Shown piece by piece: positions 1 through 12,497 of a stretch of 64,000 nucleotides of DNA. This stretch comes from Saksenaea vasiformis B4078 (Eukaryota; Mucoromycota; Mucoromycetes; Mucorales; Saksenaeaceae). Below the pieces are notes generated by a model that saw nothing but the letters and a program-made list of their open reading frames with translations, made no database searches and was not told the DNA's origin. Both the position numbers and the translations under genes were made by a program. The DNA lies in contig JNDT01001834.1 in assembly GCA_000697055.1 (NCBI GenBank), positions 82,493 through 146,492 on the forward strand, in the 5' to 3' direction. Within the stretch, counting starts at the first letter, position 1; each line of letters starts with the position of its first letter.

Positions 1-3000
1 GCTCCACACTAGACCGTCCGTCCACCGCTTAATACCTATCAAATTGCAAATAAACCCCTTGTCCTGTGACCCCAGCCCCGTCCTACACACACCCTGGCCC
101 CTGTCATCATTGCTTTCTCTTTCTTTTTTTTTCCTTTTTTTGATATACCTGACTCGCGCTCGTCGAACACAAAGACGGAGCCGGATTGAATCATTTTACG
201 TTCTTTTTCTTGCAAACGTCGGCATATCCTAGGCAGTAACCCTCGTCGACAACCCTCAAAGATAAGAAGAACATCTTGTGTCGTCTCGATGTACCCGTGG
301 AAAGTTTCAGTCATTAGCATACCAAGAATGGAGTAAAGGTTCAAATAGCAAATGAAAACGAATGGAACCACAAAAGTAGAAGTGTTTCTGCTTTAGTTAT
401 GTTGGAGGAGATCTGTCAAAGGGAATGTGGACGGTATAATAAAGTATACACCGAACAAGAAAAGCGAATAAGGTAGTGTAAAAGAGAAAAGACGAACGAT
501 ATCTTGTCGCACTAAAACTTTCGTTAGTCGTCTAAATATTTTGCCGTACATGCTTTTTTTTTTTATAACTAAAACAAGGTGCAACAGAGCCCCACGATGG
601 TGCTCTCTTCTAAGTTTGTTACATCGTTCCTGGTCTGCTGTTTTTGACAACTTAACCCCTGGATAAATTTTTATAGTTTTTTTGCTTGCTGTTATCAACA
701 TTGTGGGGCAGGCAGCACTAGTTATCACCGGGGCGGGTGTCTAAATCTTTATTTTTTGGACCCGATCTGCCGAAAGATGATCTATCCATGGCGCTGACAC
801 ACATTGCACCAATCGTCCCTGGTCCAGTTGTACTACACACCAAAAGATCGTCTCTAAAGCCGATAATGCTGCTTTAATGCTTACTGGTATTGCAATTGCT
901 TGATATTAAAACAAATCATAACCCATTTATACTCTTTTTAACCGCCTGTTATATTTTCTTTATTTGTGCCCCTTCGCCAAGAATCTGCCAATGTTTTTTT
1001 ATGCCAAAGCATTGATCGCTGAGTCGGGTTTTTGTGGATATTAAATTGCGGCTGTTTCATATATACCATATCCAAAATGCATCCGTAAATAAAGATATGA
1101 ATGCGTAGAGTTGCCTGGATTGATAACTGTTTTGTACAACATCTACAGCTCCGCCAAAACTATTTAATTTGTAAACAAAGTTGAAAGACGAAATGCTCCA
1201 CAGTTGCACTGGCACTGGGCGCCTGTGCTAAACATATCCATTCAACAGCTCCGAATGCGGCGGTGCTACAATGTCTGTGTCAGAAGAGAAACACTGAAAA
1301 TCGTGGCACCAAACACTAACTGGAACGAAGATCGTTTTTTTTCTTTGGACGACCATTCCAACTTAACCAGGTGAAAGGGAAGACGATGAAGGTGCGAATT
1401 ATCTCGTTCAATGCCATGCACGATAAAAATACGTTTTCGTCTTTTGGCTTGTGCTGTTTGTTATGATTACAAGGTCCCGGGCCGATAGTAACATTCCTTC
1501 CAAGCAGGTGACCTTTGCAGATCCTCTGTGGAGGCTGTGAATTTGTTTTCCGCTCTTCGGTATCTATAGCGCATGTTCAGATAGGTGATGTTCCCTGACA
1601 CTGTGCCTTAACTATTCCCGCGACGGTCGTAAAAAAGGTGCACTGTATATTTTACCTGTTTACCCAGTTGTCTGTTGCTCGCTCTATTATCCTCCCCTCG
1701 CTTCGGGAACATAAAGCCATCGAGCATTAAAGTATATTCTAACTTTTCAAATACTGACAGTAAATTCGCCCAATCGACGCTTATGTAATAACGACAATGT
1801 GGTATTGACCTCAAATTGATGTTGTCGTTGGCAACGGTCAGATTCCCCGTCGGAAAGAACTTTATTTGCTGATAGTATAACAGAAAACAACTAGGCACGC
1901 GAATTCTCTGTTAACAACAATACATATTTGGCTGTTTCAGATCGTACTGTTTTATAAACTTCAGAAGAAAGTGCTATGGTCAAAGATCTCCCATTCCTGT
2001 GTCGCGCCTATCTAGCTTTTTTTGTTTTACTTTTTCTAGACAAGAGAAAACGCATAACAGAAGAGTTACATTAGTCCTAGATCCATATTTAGAAGCAGGG
2101 GGACAACAAATAGCATCAACTAAACTGGTTCGAAGTTCGGATTAGTCACAAACATCCGCAAAATTCCCGTAAAACAAGAAGAAGCACTGGATCAAAAAGT
2201 TTCAGAATTAGACAGTTGATCTCTTGCTAACCTTTCGACAAAATAGTTGGACTAAGTTAGCCGAAGATCTCATGAAGAGATTTGAGTACTGATGTTGCAA
2301 TAACATGATAAGTCAATCTGCATTTGGATCAGAGCGCCTTACAAGGTACGTGAGATACACTTTTCTTTTTAATTTTGAAACAAAGATGATACTCGGTTTT
2401 TCTTCTGTTTTTGTTTCGCTGTTCCCAAAGGCAGAAGCGACCAAGTTGCATTTGCATCCTAAATATTCAGAATTTAGTGTGGCGAAAGTGGACATTTGCT
2501 TATTGCCAACAAGTAATCTACCTAGGTAGTGATCTATTGTGTTCATACATGGCGCTCAAAGTAGGTTACTTGTTGATTGTCTCAGCCTGAACTAATGCAG
2601 GTCAGCCGTTAGAACAAAGAAAGCCGGTATTACTTGTAATGCATCTAGAAACAGAGCGTAAGAAAGTTAAATTCACTAAAGCATACCCAGTGGCGTTATA
2701 TCAGTATGTACTTTCAGAAAAATACACGCCATCGTCGTGTGAAGATATAAGATAACTTCGACACGAAGAAAAACGATACGTGTTGTCTCACAGGTCTGAA
2801 ATCGGACTTAGGACTTGGTAGTTTCTAAACGTTTGAATCGCGATTTGTGTCTAACATAACCAATTAAAATTCAGAAAAGTAAAGTTTAAAAATGTCAGAC
2901 AGTCAAACATGACATACGTCTATCCAATCATTTATGACCTCCGGGATCATCGTCCGAACGCGTATCCTTTCAAAACATTGAGATTAAACAAACTCTTTAA

Positions 3001-3110
3001 AAATCCGAGTCCAATAACTATATTCGTATTTCATGAGGAGCTCGTTTTGAGGTTTTATAAAGATTTAAATGATCCGTTTTCTCTTTGACTAAAAGCTATA
3101 ATATACCGAG
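1..3110. other. intergenic region, no gene recognised
   Basis: About 3.1 kb with many stop codons in all frames. Open frames on either strand (for example 393-728 minus) are short, low in complexity or without family motifs. T-rich runs and an AT-rich base composition are the only obvious features. A TATA-like stretch near 3095-3105 lies just upstream of the zinc-finger gene at 3111 and may be its core promoter. Confidence 0.6.
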
Positions 3111-3959
3111 ATGTTCCCAATTGAAAGCGCGCTTTCTCCATTGTGGAGTCAGAACATGGAAGCTTCGCCGTATGTTGATGAATCATGTGGATAGCACTAC
3201 TTTACAATAACCTTCCTTGTTTGTTTGTAGAAAGTTCCGCCCGCAATCAGAAACGGAATACATGGATAGTCTTGCTCATCAACGAGAACTGGAAACGGAG
3301 TTTTGCCGGGATTTTGAATGCTGCGGGAGACAGCTTCTAGATATGCATGACCTTTTACATCACTTTGAAGAGCATCACGTCTACTCAGATGACGAAGAAC
3401 AGTTGCTCTGCCTTTCGGTGCAAGAATCCACCGAGATACACTCGCCACCTTTAACCTCACACATTACAAACCACGACCTGACGGCGCTTGAAAATGCAAA
3501 CGATCTATCGTTCTCTACCAGTGGAAGCAGTAGCAGCGAGGATGAGAGTCCATGCAAACGGAGAAGAAAGCAGCGACCGCAAGATTGGGCAACGCAGGAC
3601 TGGGTAATCCATGCGAACGCAATACTTAATGCAACGATAGGGCACGGTAAGAGATTCCATCGAATGCTTCATTACTGACAGCATTATCAGATACGCCTGA
3701 CAAGCCGTACAGATGCTGCGTGTTTGGATGCGAGAAAGCCTACAAAAATGCAAATGGATTGAAATATCACAGGTTACACGGTCATTGCTTGGAAAAGTTA
3801 GGAAGTGAACTAGACCGGAAGTCACAGAAACCATACAGATGCTCAATAGGGCTCTGTCGTAAACGATACAAAAATCTGAATGGGCTGAAATACCACATTG
3901 AGCACACACATATGGCCAAACTTAGACAATGGGTTGAGCGAGATACTCGAACTGAATAA
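3111..3959 (+). CDS. C2H2 zinc-finger transcription factor, Sfp1-like
   Basis: Three exons: 3111-3169, 3231-3646 and 3691-3959, joined by GT/AG introns of 61 and 44 nt. They give a 247-residue protein in a continuous frame. The N-terminal third has a degenerate finger with the pattern ECCGRxLxxMHDLLHHFEEHH. An acidic and serine-rich linker follows, with a basic patch (KRRRKQR) that could be a nuclear localisation signal. The C-terminus has two closely matched C2H2 fingers, each starting KPYRC and containing NGLKYH followed by a second histidine pair. This layout is that of fungal Sfp1-type regulators, which in yeast control ribosome biogenesis and growth. Target genes cannot be inferred here. 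The start is the ATG just before the splice-consistent first exon. Confidence 0.8.
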
Positions 3960-6900
3960 GATGGGTGTAACTGTTATAAAAGCAATAAAGATAAAGATCG
4001 GAATGTGTGATTATTCCTTAGTATATTGTAGAATTTACCGATAAAATGCTGAGCTCAAGCAAAAAGAGACCTCAAACAATACGATATGAAGCATTTAAAC
4101 ATTGAAAACATGTCCTGCTTTCGGAAACCGAACTAGTGGCTGTTACGTTAATCTTCTTCTACGCTGTGAGACAGATATACCACGGATGAAATTCCTTAGA
4201 AGGCTTGCAGGCTGTTTTGAAGGTGCTATCTGTCCCATTACAGTCGTGGGATGACTGTAGCTATTAATTCTAGATATTCTGCTCTATTCGTGCTGAGAGA
4301 TTGGTAGCATGACTTAGACGAGAACGTAGGTCCTAGCGCAGACTTGGCATGATTTAAGCCAAGGAGTCGGATGACCTTTGCGTTTTGTTGCTTTTCACAT
4401 ATCGGCTCTGCGGCTCTTATTTTGTTCGCTGTGAAGAGAAACTACGGTTACTGTGTTTCTCACCTGACGTATTCGTCTGATGGTGGGATCTATCCGTGAC
4501 TGGGTTAATCATAATCAATGGGTGTATTGGGATTTCCATACATTGCCGTACAGAGCAGAACTCTGAGACTCGTCAACACTAATGCAGTCCCGTAGCTAAA
4601 ACGTTGCTTCGTATTTGGCAAAAAATTTAAATCTATCTGCAAAGCTCGAATACACAAATTCTATACATATTCAGACAGAGATATCTACTGAACAGCATTT
4701 AAACAGCAGAAAGACACGCTGATCAAATATGCTTAAGCATGACCTGCTCAGGGAATTTTGCGACAATGATAAAAAGACACGAAAACTATGGAAAATCATA
4801 TTGGCAGTCGTGGATACCGTAAAATCGACAGGCTATGTGATCAGCTATGTGCCCATTTTGTCGAGACATCCTTACTTATTGTTTACCGCAAATATTGCCA
4901 AATAGACTTTAACATTATAGGTTATACGGTTATCTGGATCTAACATTCTTGCGAGTTACATCCCGAAATATGTATACCATGTACTGAGCGACCTCTTTAA
5001 CTTTCATGTCTTGTTCCCTAGCTAGCCATGGCAACAGTTGAAGTTTGAGTTGACAAGACTCTTCACAGAGGTTAAAAAGACAAACACTGAAGATGTAGTG
5101 TGCGCTTTTATTCATGCGTGTTCTTCCTACGTAAGTTGCTGTTCTCCGGTTTTTATGTCTCAAGGCAGTCTTTACGCCTTACGCTTAGCTATCTGTGTCT
5201 GTTATTAAACTGAAATTTCTATCAGACAAAAGCTGGGATCCATGCATGATTTTCCGTTGAATCTATGCATAGTTCTGCTAGCATCTCAGTTTTAGTAATA
5301 ATCATGAGCGACAAGAGATATTTTGATTGTTCGTGGGAACAAGATGCTCCTATTTCACAATTGAATATGCCAACGTGCGCTATTATTACTTGAAGCTTCA
5401 GAAGGATGTAGAAAGATGCGTTCTGATTGGGGTATACAAATTGCATTGTCAGCCTATTATCATTTATCTTAAATACGAGAGAATATGCCAATACTTGGCA
5501 GCACTCGTTAGCATTATTAAAAAAAATGGAAGCTACGATTACTGCAAATTACGCAGTTATTATTGTACCATTGGTATACATTTAAGATAATATAAATTTG
5601 CGCAAGCCAGAAAGTTCTATGGAAATAGAACAGCCTAATTAAATACAGAGAGACCAGGTATTAATGACGTTTGGTAATCTTCCATTCGAATCAACCATCA
5701 AGAGTATTTTTGTCATTTTACACAAGAGAAATTTGTATCGTATAATGCTGAAGTGTTTGGCCAACAGATGTAGCTGCAAACGTGTGTAGTTTCATGCACC
5801 GTGCCACAAGCAGATCTGGATCTGAGGGTTTTCCTGTTCGTAAACGGGATTCTCAAAGCATACCATACTGAAGCTAAACTGGGTCTACACTGTGTGTTAT
5901 ATTCAAACTAGCAGATATTGTCATTTTCAGCGTCGCCACCTACATGTATCGCTTTTCTGTGTTATGCAGTAGACCAAGTGGAAGAACATCTGCGGACACT
6001 CCTGCATTAACTTTCAAAGCAAATGTTCACGTTTATAGAGTCTACTGGTATATCTCTTTCATAAAGCTTTGTTACTCGGCATATTAGGCTTATTGCCAAC
6101 ATAATCAATATCCGTACACAATCACAGAACTATGCCTCAGTGTTATTTTAAGTTCCGAAATGGATGTCGAAGATGGTCTGTCAACAAAGCATGAACGTTA
6201 CTCATATCTTTTATTGACAATCGTTACTTTACAGAAAAAATCTGCACAAAATGAAGCATTGGAAGTTAGTAGCATCTCTATGTCAGTTGACTCCTGGCTG
6301 CGCTTTGGCTGGTTCCATGGACAAGCAAATAACCTAGATTAATTATAAGGGTTGGGAAATTGAAAGACATTCATTGCAGCACCGATGATAAGTATCTGTT
6401 TAATGGTTTTGGCAAACAGTCTACATGCGTTTTCGGGTGGCGATAGCTTGCAGCTGACATAAACTACTAGTTTGCATGGGTACACAGCAACTGGTAATGC
6501 ATATTTAGTGTTTCACTATTTTGATTGTCACATACAAGCTGTTCGTATTCATGAAACGTTCGCTACGAAGAGATGAGGTTCGCGTACGAGCAAGCTATTG
6601 TACGCATTATAATATTATAATTATCTATAGCAATATTCAATTGTTCCAGGATGATTAAGCCTATATCTTATTCCATGCGCGACGTCGTGGCCGCATGGTG
6701 ACACTGTGACATTTGCCAACCAAATGAGTTTAGCAGATTTCTTCGTTATGGAACAGCATTTTGATTGACTTGTTCTGGAATTCTTATATTTCCTCTCTCT
6801 AAAACAAATAATAATACATTTTTATATGAATGAGGCCGATAGGTTTAAACTGATGTAACATTTAGCTCGTTTCACTATCGCATCCACTGAGCGTGGGGGA

Positions 6901-7332
6901 GTCCTACATCTGGACAAAATCGCTCGGCGCACAAAATTGCCGTGACTTCCCTGCAGGCAGAAGCGGCGTCTTGCTTTCTTAAAAGCCAAAAGGTACAGCA
7001 CGGGAGGCAGCTTTATCTGTAGTGACGCATCCATAGGTTCTACCATGATAACCGATACCCAACTTGCCTTTATTGCGAACTCTCTTGGTGTGCTTACCAT
7101 GATGTTGATTGTCATCTACCACTACGTATCCGTGAACGATCCCAACGGCGAAGCCTCATCTTAGACAAGCGATTCCATAATAAACGGGTTGCGTTGATCT
7201 TTGTTTGTGAAAAATAATTTTTGAGTTGTTCTGCGTGCTGTGGCATGACATACCCGCCAAGAATAAGCTTGTTTGCTATGAAGACATTGCTTCTGCGTTT
7301 TATTTTGTCTCTTTCTTTCTTTCTTCTTCATT
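3960..7332. other. gene-poor spacer, no gene recognised
   Basis: About 3.4 kb with no frame longer than about 100 codons and none carrying a recognisable motif. The longest open frames (5222-5491 minus, 5327-5590 plus, 6822-7115 minus) overlap each other and look like chance openings in AT-rich DNA. No tRNA-like or repeat signature was noticed. Confidence 0.6.
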
Positions 7333-8360
7333 ATGCGTTCACACAGACACTCCAAAGCACAAAAGAATAGCATAGATAGCACATGCAGGCTTCAAGAGGA
7401 TCTACCATGGGCTACGGCTACGGATACCCAGTCCGTCCGACGATCCAGTGAAGATGAGCGCTGTCACTACCGAAAACGTGTAAGTTTCGACAATCTGACG
7501 CATGCATCCTCCACTTTGAATTCGTATACACTTCGTACGGTGACCGCAGGCTATTGTCCAACTACCTCATCTCGCACTTTTATGCTGGTGATTGATCCGG
7601 AGCATGTGATATCTAACATGTTGCAATATACAATGGATGTAAGTTATTCTTGTTTTAATATTCTCCCTCTTGTTATATGTCATTATTTAAGTCAAGATTA
7701 GTACCTCGTAGATGATGGTGATGAAGTGATTATTGGAGGGGTGAGCTCACCTAGCACAGGTAAAAAAGTGAGAGAGGAAACGCGTATGTCGATTAGGCGT
7801 AGCATGCTGACCGTACATTATAGACAAACAAACCATGAAAGAAAGAGCGACGCAACTGCTGCATTTGGCAACAACTTTGCATCGAGGTGATAAGGTAGAC
7901 GAAATTCTCTTCACCACTTTGGGTTCGAACAGTTTCATCATCATTAGATTACGATCACGGTCGAACTCGCCATTGGTCATCCGACGCATTCGATTAATGC
8001 TATGGTAAGAGTGCTGGAAATAGTACAAGGAAAGCCAAGATGTACTGATCTGGATTGGATAAGCGTAGATCCAACTACATCAGCCTTCGTTGATTATTGC
8101 ATCATCACCATCGATATTTAGACGCTGCATAAAGCTTTCATCCGTTCCAGTGGTCGTCGCCCCTCATAGCCAACCAGTATATGAGTCATTTTCAACAAAA
8201 CTCACGAAGCTGCTGCGCCGATTATTTTCATGCTGCCGTCTCCTCAATCTCCTCAAACTTCATCCAAATCCACCACGAGAATGTTTTATTCATCGTTGTA
8301 AAGATTACTTATTTCGTTGCCCGTGCAGAAAATCCTCATCAAGAACCAAACGAGAATAAA
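7333..8360 (+). pseudogene. decayed universal stress protein (USP) gene
   Basis: Scattered, colinear fragments match the fungal USP-domain family. The first exon (7333-7638) re-reads as a USP N-terminus: KRVSFDN, then a SSRTFMLVIDPE strand. A consensus GTAAGT intron (7639-7701) joins it to YLVDDGDEV, the classic USP loop after helix 1. Further on are a remnant near 7960-8000 (ELAIGHPTHSI) and near 8110-8160 the terminal strand SSVPVVVAP, where intact members read HSPVPVVVV. No set of normal-length introns was found that joins these blocks in one frame: there are in-frame stops near 7888 and 8118, and the central ATP-loop glycine motif is unreadable. Intact members bind ATP or AMP in stress responses. 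It could instead be a fast-evolving functional gene with introns I have missed. Confidence 0.55.
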
Positions 8361-8432
8361 ATGCATATCAGTTCATCCGGAAGAATATTGCCATCTGTCA
8401 CTTCTCATATTATCACTGCGTCAGTCCGATAG

Positions 8433-9134
8433 TTTTTTCAATGAATATATAACATTTTCATATGAAGGCGTATTCTTGCGTTGAATCAGGGAGTACGATG
8501 CTTCATAGCAACGACACAGTAGGTGCGTGCGGCACTCGCAAAATACGCAAATATTTAAGTAATGAAGGTATTTCAAACCATACACATGTACCATGTACAA
8601 CGAGATCAAGGCTTTTCAAGCTACAGCCTGTTGTCATTTACTGAATCGTTAAATGGGAGCAGTGAAGTTTATCCTGTTTAACTCTACAGTACTAAATGAA
8701 TCTTACAATGTATTGAATCAGATCTTCCACAGATAAACAAGAAGCACCAGTTTGCTGCCTTTTTGGTAGAAGCGATTATGGTGGAAAGAGGAACGGAACG
8801 GACGTGAAAAAAATGCGCCACCTTCCTTTTTCAGACAACAGCTACAATTTTTTGTGCTGGAAAAAAAGTGGAGACTTCTTTCTGCCGCTTTCACTTGGGT
8901 TTTTTTTCTTTCCGCTTGGACGTCATTAGCCTACAGCGAATTCCCAATCATTAGTTTGAGTCCTCTCTTGAGCTTTTTCTCTTTTGCACGTAATTGAGAC
9001 TGGAGCACACTCTTGACAGTTTGACAGACATAGGGTGAGCAATCGATCTCTGCATCGGCGCGTTTTCTGTTTTATACTTCATCGTTTGACTCAGCCACTG
9101 ACGTTATGCAAAACAGGATTCATTAAAGCTCACC
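8433..9134. other. spacer and probable ITC1 promoter
   Basis: About 700 bp between the USP relic and the ITC1 start. It has pyrimidine tracts (near 8880-8920) and no convincing ORF. The last 100 bp presumably hold the ITC1 promoter and 5' untranslated region. Confidence 0.5.
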
Positions 9135-12100
9135 ATGCCGCTTCTTAAACGCAAACGCTACCCTCTTATACAGACACCGACTTATGATCCGACGAAAAAA
9201 GAATCGAGAGAACGCCAAGTGTGGTATTCTGGAATCTCGCACGAAATCTATGAAGACTATGCGTATCCTTTTCTTTAAGATGACTTTGAGACACGTCCCA
9301 AACGTGTTTTTAGACTTATATCTATTGATCCTTGACCTCTGTGCAGAACATATCTTCATCGGCAATCACTTTATAGACGTCCTATTTGGCAGTGTGAATC
9401 GACCGGTCGATCAAACCTGACGTTTAAACAGGCTATGGAAAGTGAACGCATCGAGAAGGAACGCGTGCAAGATAAATTGCCTGAGCAACTTCGGAAACGA
9501 GTATTAGAGCGTGCACAGTTTCGTAAGTTTCCTGAGACTGGATCAACCGATACTAACATTACGGGGTAATTAGAAACTTCACGCCTTGATGCAGTAGTTG
9601 ATGACGTATTCAACTACTTTCTAGAACGCTATATGGCAGGAGAACTTGTCAGCTGCATGTGGGATGATGGTATCATGTAAGTTTCATGATATATCAATCA
9701 GTTGGTTGTATTTGGTCGATTGATCTCTACGCAAAGGTATAATGCAAGGATATTGGAAGTGTATCCTGCGGAAGAACGTGAAGAGACGAATGGAACGAAC
9801 GGTGCTACTCCAAGTGGAGAGCAATATAAAGTGCAGCTGATCGATGAGTTCTCGGAAGGAATTGAGGACTGCATCAAAACAGTGACAAAAGCTGAATTGA
9901 AGTATGTATTTAGTTGGGTTAATAACATCAGATTAATCGGCTATTTTGATTTGGATACAGGCGTGATCGTTTATCCTACTCCAAGAATCTGTTGAAAAAG
10001 TTTATTAGAGAATGCACAATGAGAGATTCTTACATTGGTGCACCATGGCTCATTAACGTATATGTCAGAGAAGCTTCTATCTCAGTACTAATAGCTGATT
10101 ATAGCCGTTGATCGCTGACAGATACAACATTGATACAACTCTCCCATACGATTTACAGGAGGCCAAAGACAACGTATATCTGAAATCACGCAAGAAAAAG
10201 CCAGTAACGGTGCCTGTACGTAAAGGTGCTTTGCAACTGAAGGATGTGGATGCCAGAAAACTAGAAGCTTCGTTGAAGTACCCGATGGAAGATCTGGATC
10301 TTCCCATGTACAGAAGGGATCCATCTGGACATGGACCAATCATCGATATGTCCCCAACCTCAAACGATGCGAAAAAGGTTATTCCTAACCCTACTGGTGG
10401 ATTGCCGATGCGCATCTCACCATCCCGAGAGAGTACTGTGCCAGCAGATTGTTTTGGATCCTTCCTGATGGTATGGTGCTTCCTCAGCGTCTTCGCTCGC
10501 CCTCTCGATCTGTACCCCTTCGGTCTGGATGAGTTTGAGAATGCCTTACGATACAACTCTTCCGAAATCAGATCACACATATTGATCGAATCGAACGTTT
10601 CTCTTTTGAATGCGATTATACGAGAGCGACGGAAAACAAAGATTCATAGCCATAGTGCTTTGTCGGCTGGCGGAAGCTTTGCTTTGCTTGAACCAGTACA
10701 CGGATCTGGATATCAATCGTCCCGTAGCTCCACGCCTGTATCAACTACGATCAAGAGAGAAGAATCAGGTTTAACAAGCCAATACGCAAGTGGAGATGAG
10801 CAGGAAGAGGCGTCTGGACCATGGCTTTCTCAATCATCAATCCCAAGAAGTGGTTCATCTGTGGACCGAGGTTGCGGTAGTGAAGAAGCAATTGCTATCG
10901 GCCAGAATTGGGATTCTCGTCCAATCAAACCAATAGATGATCGCGTGGGATGGGAAAACGTGTTAATTGGCTGCATCAACCATGTAAGTTCCGTAACGTA
11001 TGATTCGTCTGGCTTATGTTTGGATCAGCTTGCTCCATTTGAACAGCTAGCGGATTTTGATAGGATTCTGAATCATCTAATCCCTCATTCTGACTCTACA
11101 TTGGAAGAACGCGAAGCAGCATATCTTTCCTTAAGTCTGCGCGACAAAATCAAGATTTATGAACTTCTTATTAGTGGCGTGAACGAATGTGCTTTTATAA
11201 AGTATGAGAATACTACATATAAGAATGCTACTAACCTAACTGAATTTAACCAGGGAATATATGGAGGAGTGCCAAGATCAAATGACGGAACTCAGAAAGC
11301 AGAAAATTGATTTAAGCCGAGAGCGAAAACGCATGTAAGTAATGCATCTCTTGCTTTAGATTATTTTAACATATTTGTATTAGCTTCGCTGCTAGACTTG
11401 AACTGGAAAAAACTATAGATGAATCCACCAGCATCAAGACTAAGAGTGAACTTGCTGTTGCTGCTACTGAATCCGAAAATGAGTCAAATGGAAGCGATTC
11501 TGAAGATGTGTAAGTAATTCGCAGGTTGAACCAGACAGAATTTAATGTGGCGTTTTGAATATACATCAGTGGAAAAATACAGCGTCAGGCAGAGCATATC
11601 TCAAGACATGAGTCTCGCCAAGCCATCCTCAAGCGCAAACAAGCAGAAAGAGAAGAACGAGAAGCCAAGAGGATCAAAATGCATCATCGTCAGCGGGAGG
11701 AGGCACGTGTACGAACCCAAGAGCAACGTGCACGGACGGAGGCGCGCAAAAAGTTGGACGAAGAGGAGCGACAACTGCATAAAAAGGAAGAACAAGTGGA
11801 ACGAGATATGCGCAGATACAACACTCTTCGTATCAAACCGCTCGGTCGCGACAAGTTCTACAATCGCTACTTTTATTTGGATAATATTGGAGGAGGAAGC
11901 ACCCACGGAAGCGGAAGGCTCTATATTCAAAGCCCAAGCGAAATAGACCTTATGACGTTGTTTGAACGTGACGAACCTGAATCCTATAAATCTGACGCAG
12001 CCTTACCATGCGGGCGTGGGGGAGGTATCTCTTTCGTTTGTCAACTTATGCGTGGACAAGGGTTGCATGAAGAGAGCGAGTTTCTTGAACGTCGGATATC

Positions 12101-12497
12101 AGCACAGGATGATGCAACTGTTGCGGAAGAATGGTGGCAAGCCTACCAGACGCCCGAGGAAGTAAGTATTTACCTTTCTGAGGACCAGACCGATGTCATT
12201 AACCGTCTTTCATAGCTTGATAATTTGATGGAGTGGCTAAACCCAAAGGGTATTCGAGAATACCGACTGAAGCGTGAACTAGAAAAACATATGCATAGTC
12301 TATTAGCAGGAATGAAGAAACGCATCTCAGTAAGTACAGAAGATACAATTCACATCTGCGTTGACTGATGATTTTTATAGGATCATAACGCATCCAAAGC
12401 TGCAGCTGACTTACCTCGTCGCAGCACGCGAAGCAAGACCACCCCACAAATCCCCCCAGGCTCTTGGCTCGCATATACAAATAAGTTCGCTAAATAG
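9135..12497 (+). CDS. ITC1: ISWI chromatin-remodelling complex accessory subunit (Itc1/Acf1-like)
   Basis: Eleven or twelve exons: 9135-9262, 9347-9522, 9574-9676, 9737-9901, 9961-10057, 10105-11201, 11254-11334, 11384-11509, 11570-12161, 12216-12329 and 12381-12497. The sixth probably contains a further 45-nt intron, 10984-11028. The product is about 916 aa. Domains in order: a WAC/Acf1 N-terminus (MPLLKRKRYPL, then LYRRPIWQCESTGRSNLT), a DDT domain (FGSFLMVWCFLSVFARPL), a WHIM1 block (LSLRDKIKIYELLI), a long charged coiled coil rich in E/R, and a WHIM-like C-terminal part (GRDKFYNRYFYLDN). These are the signatures of the Itc1/ACF1/BAZ1 family, which anchors the ISWI ATPase on nucleosomes and extranucleosomal DNA. 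It therefore acts in the nucleus in nucleosome spacing and transcriptional repression. Branch sites such as TACTAAC at 9551 support the introns. Confidence 0.93.

Noticed and set aside
7639..8120. Fully spliceable USP gene
   Set aside because: Joining the remaining blocks would need introns of 18-19 nt and skips over stops; a pseudogene is the simpler reading.
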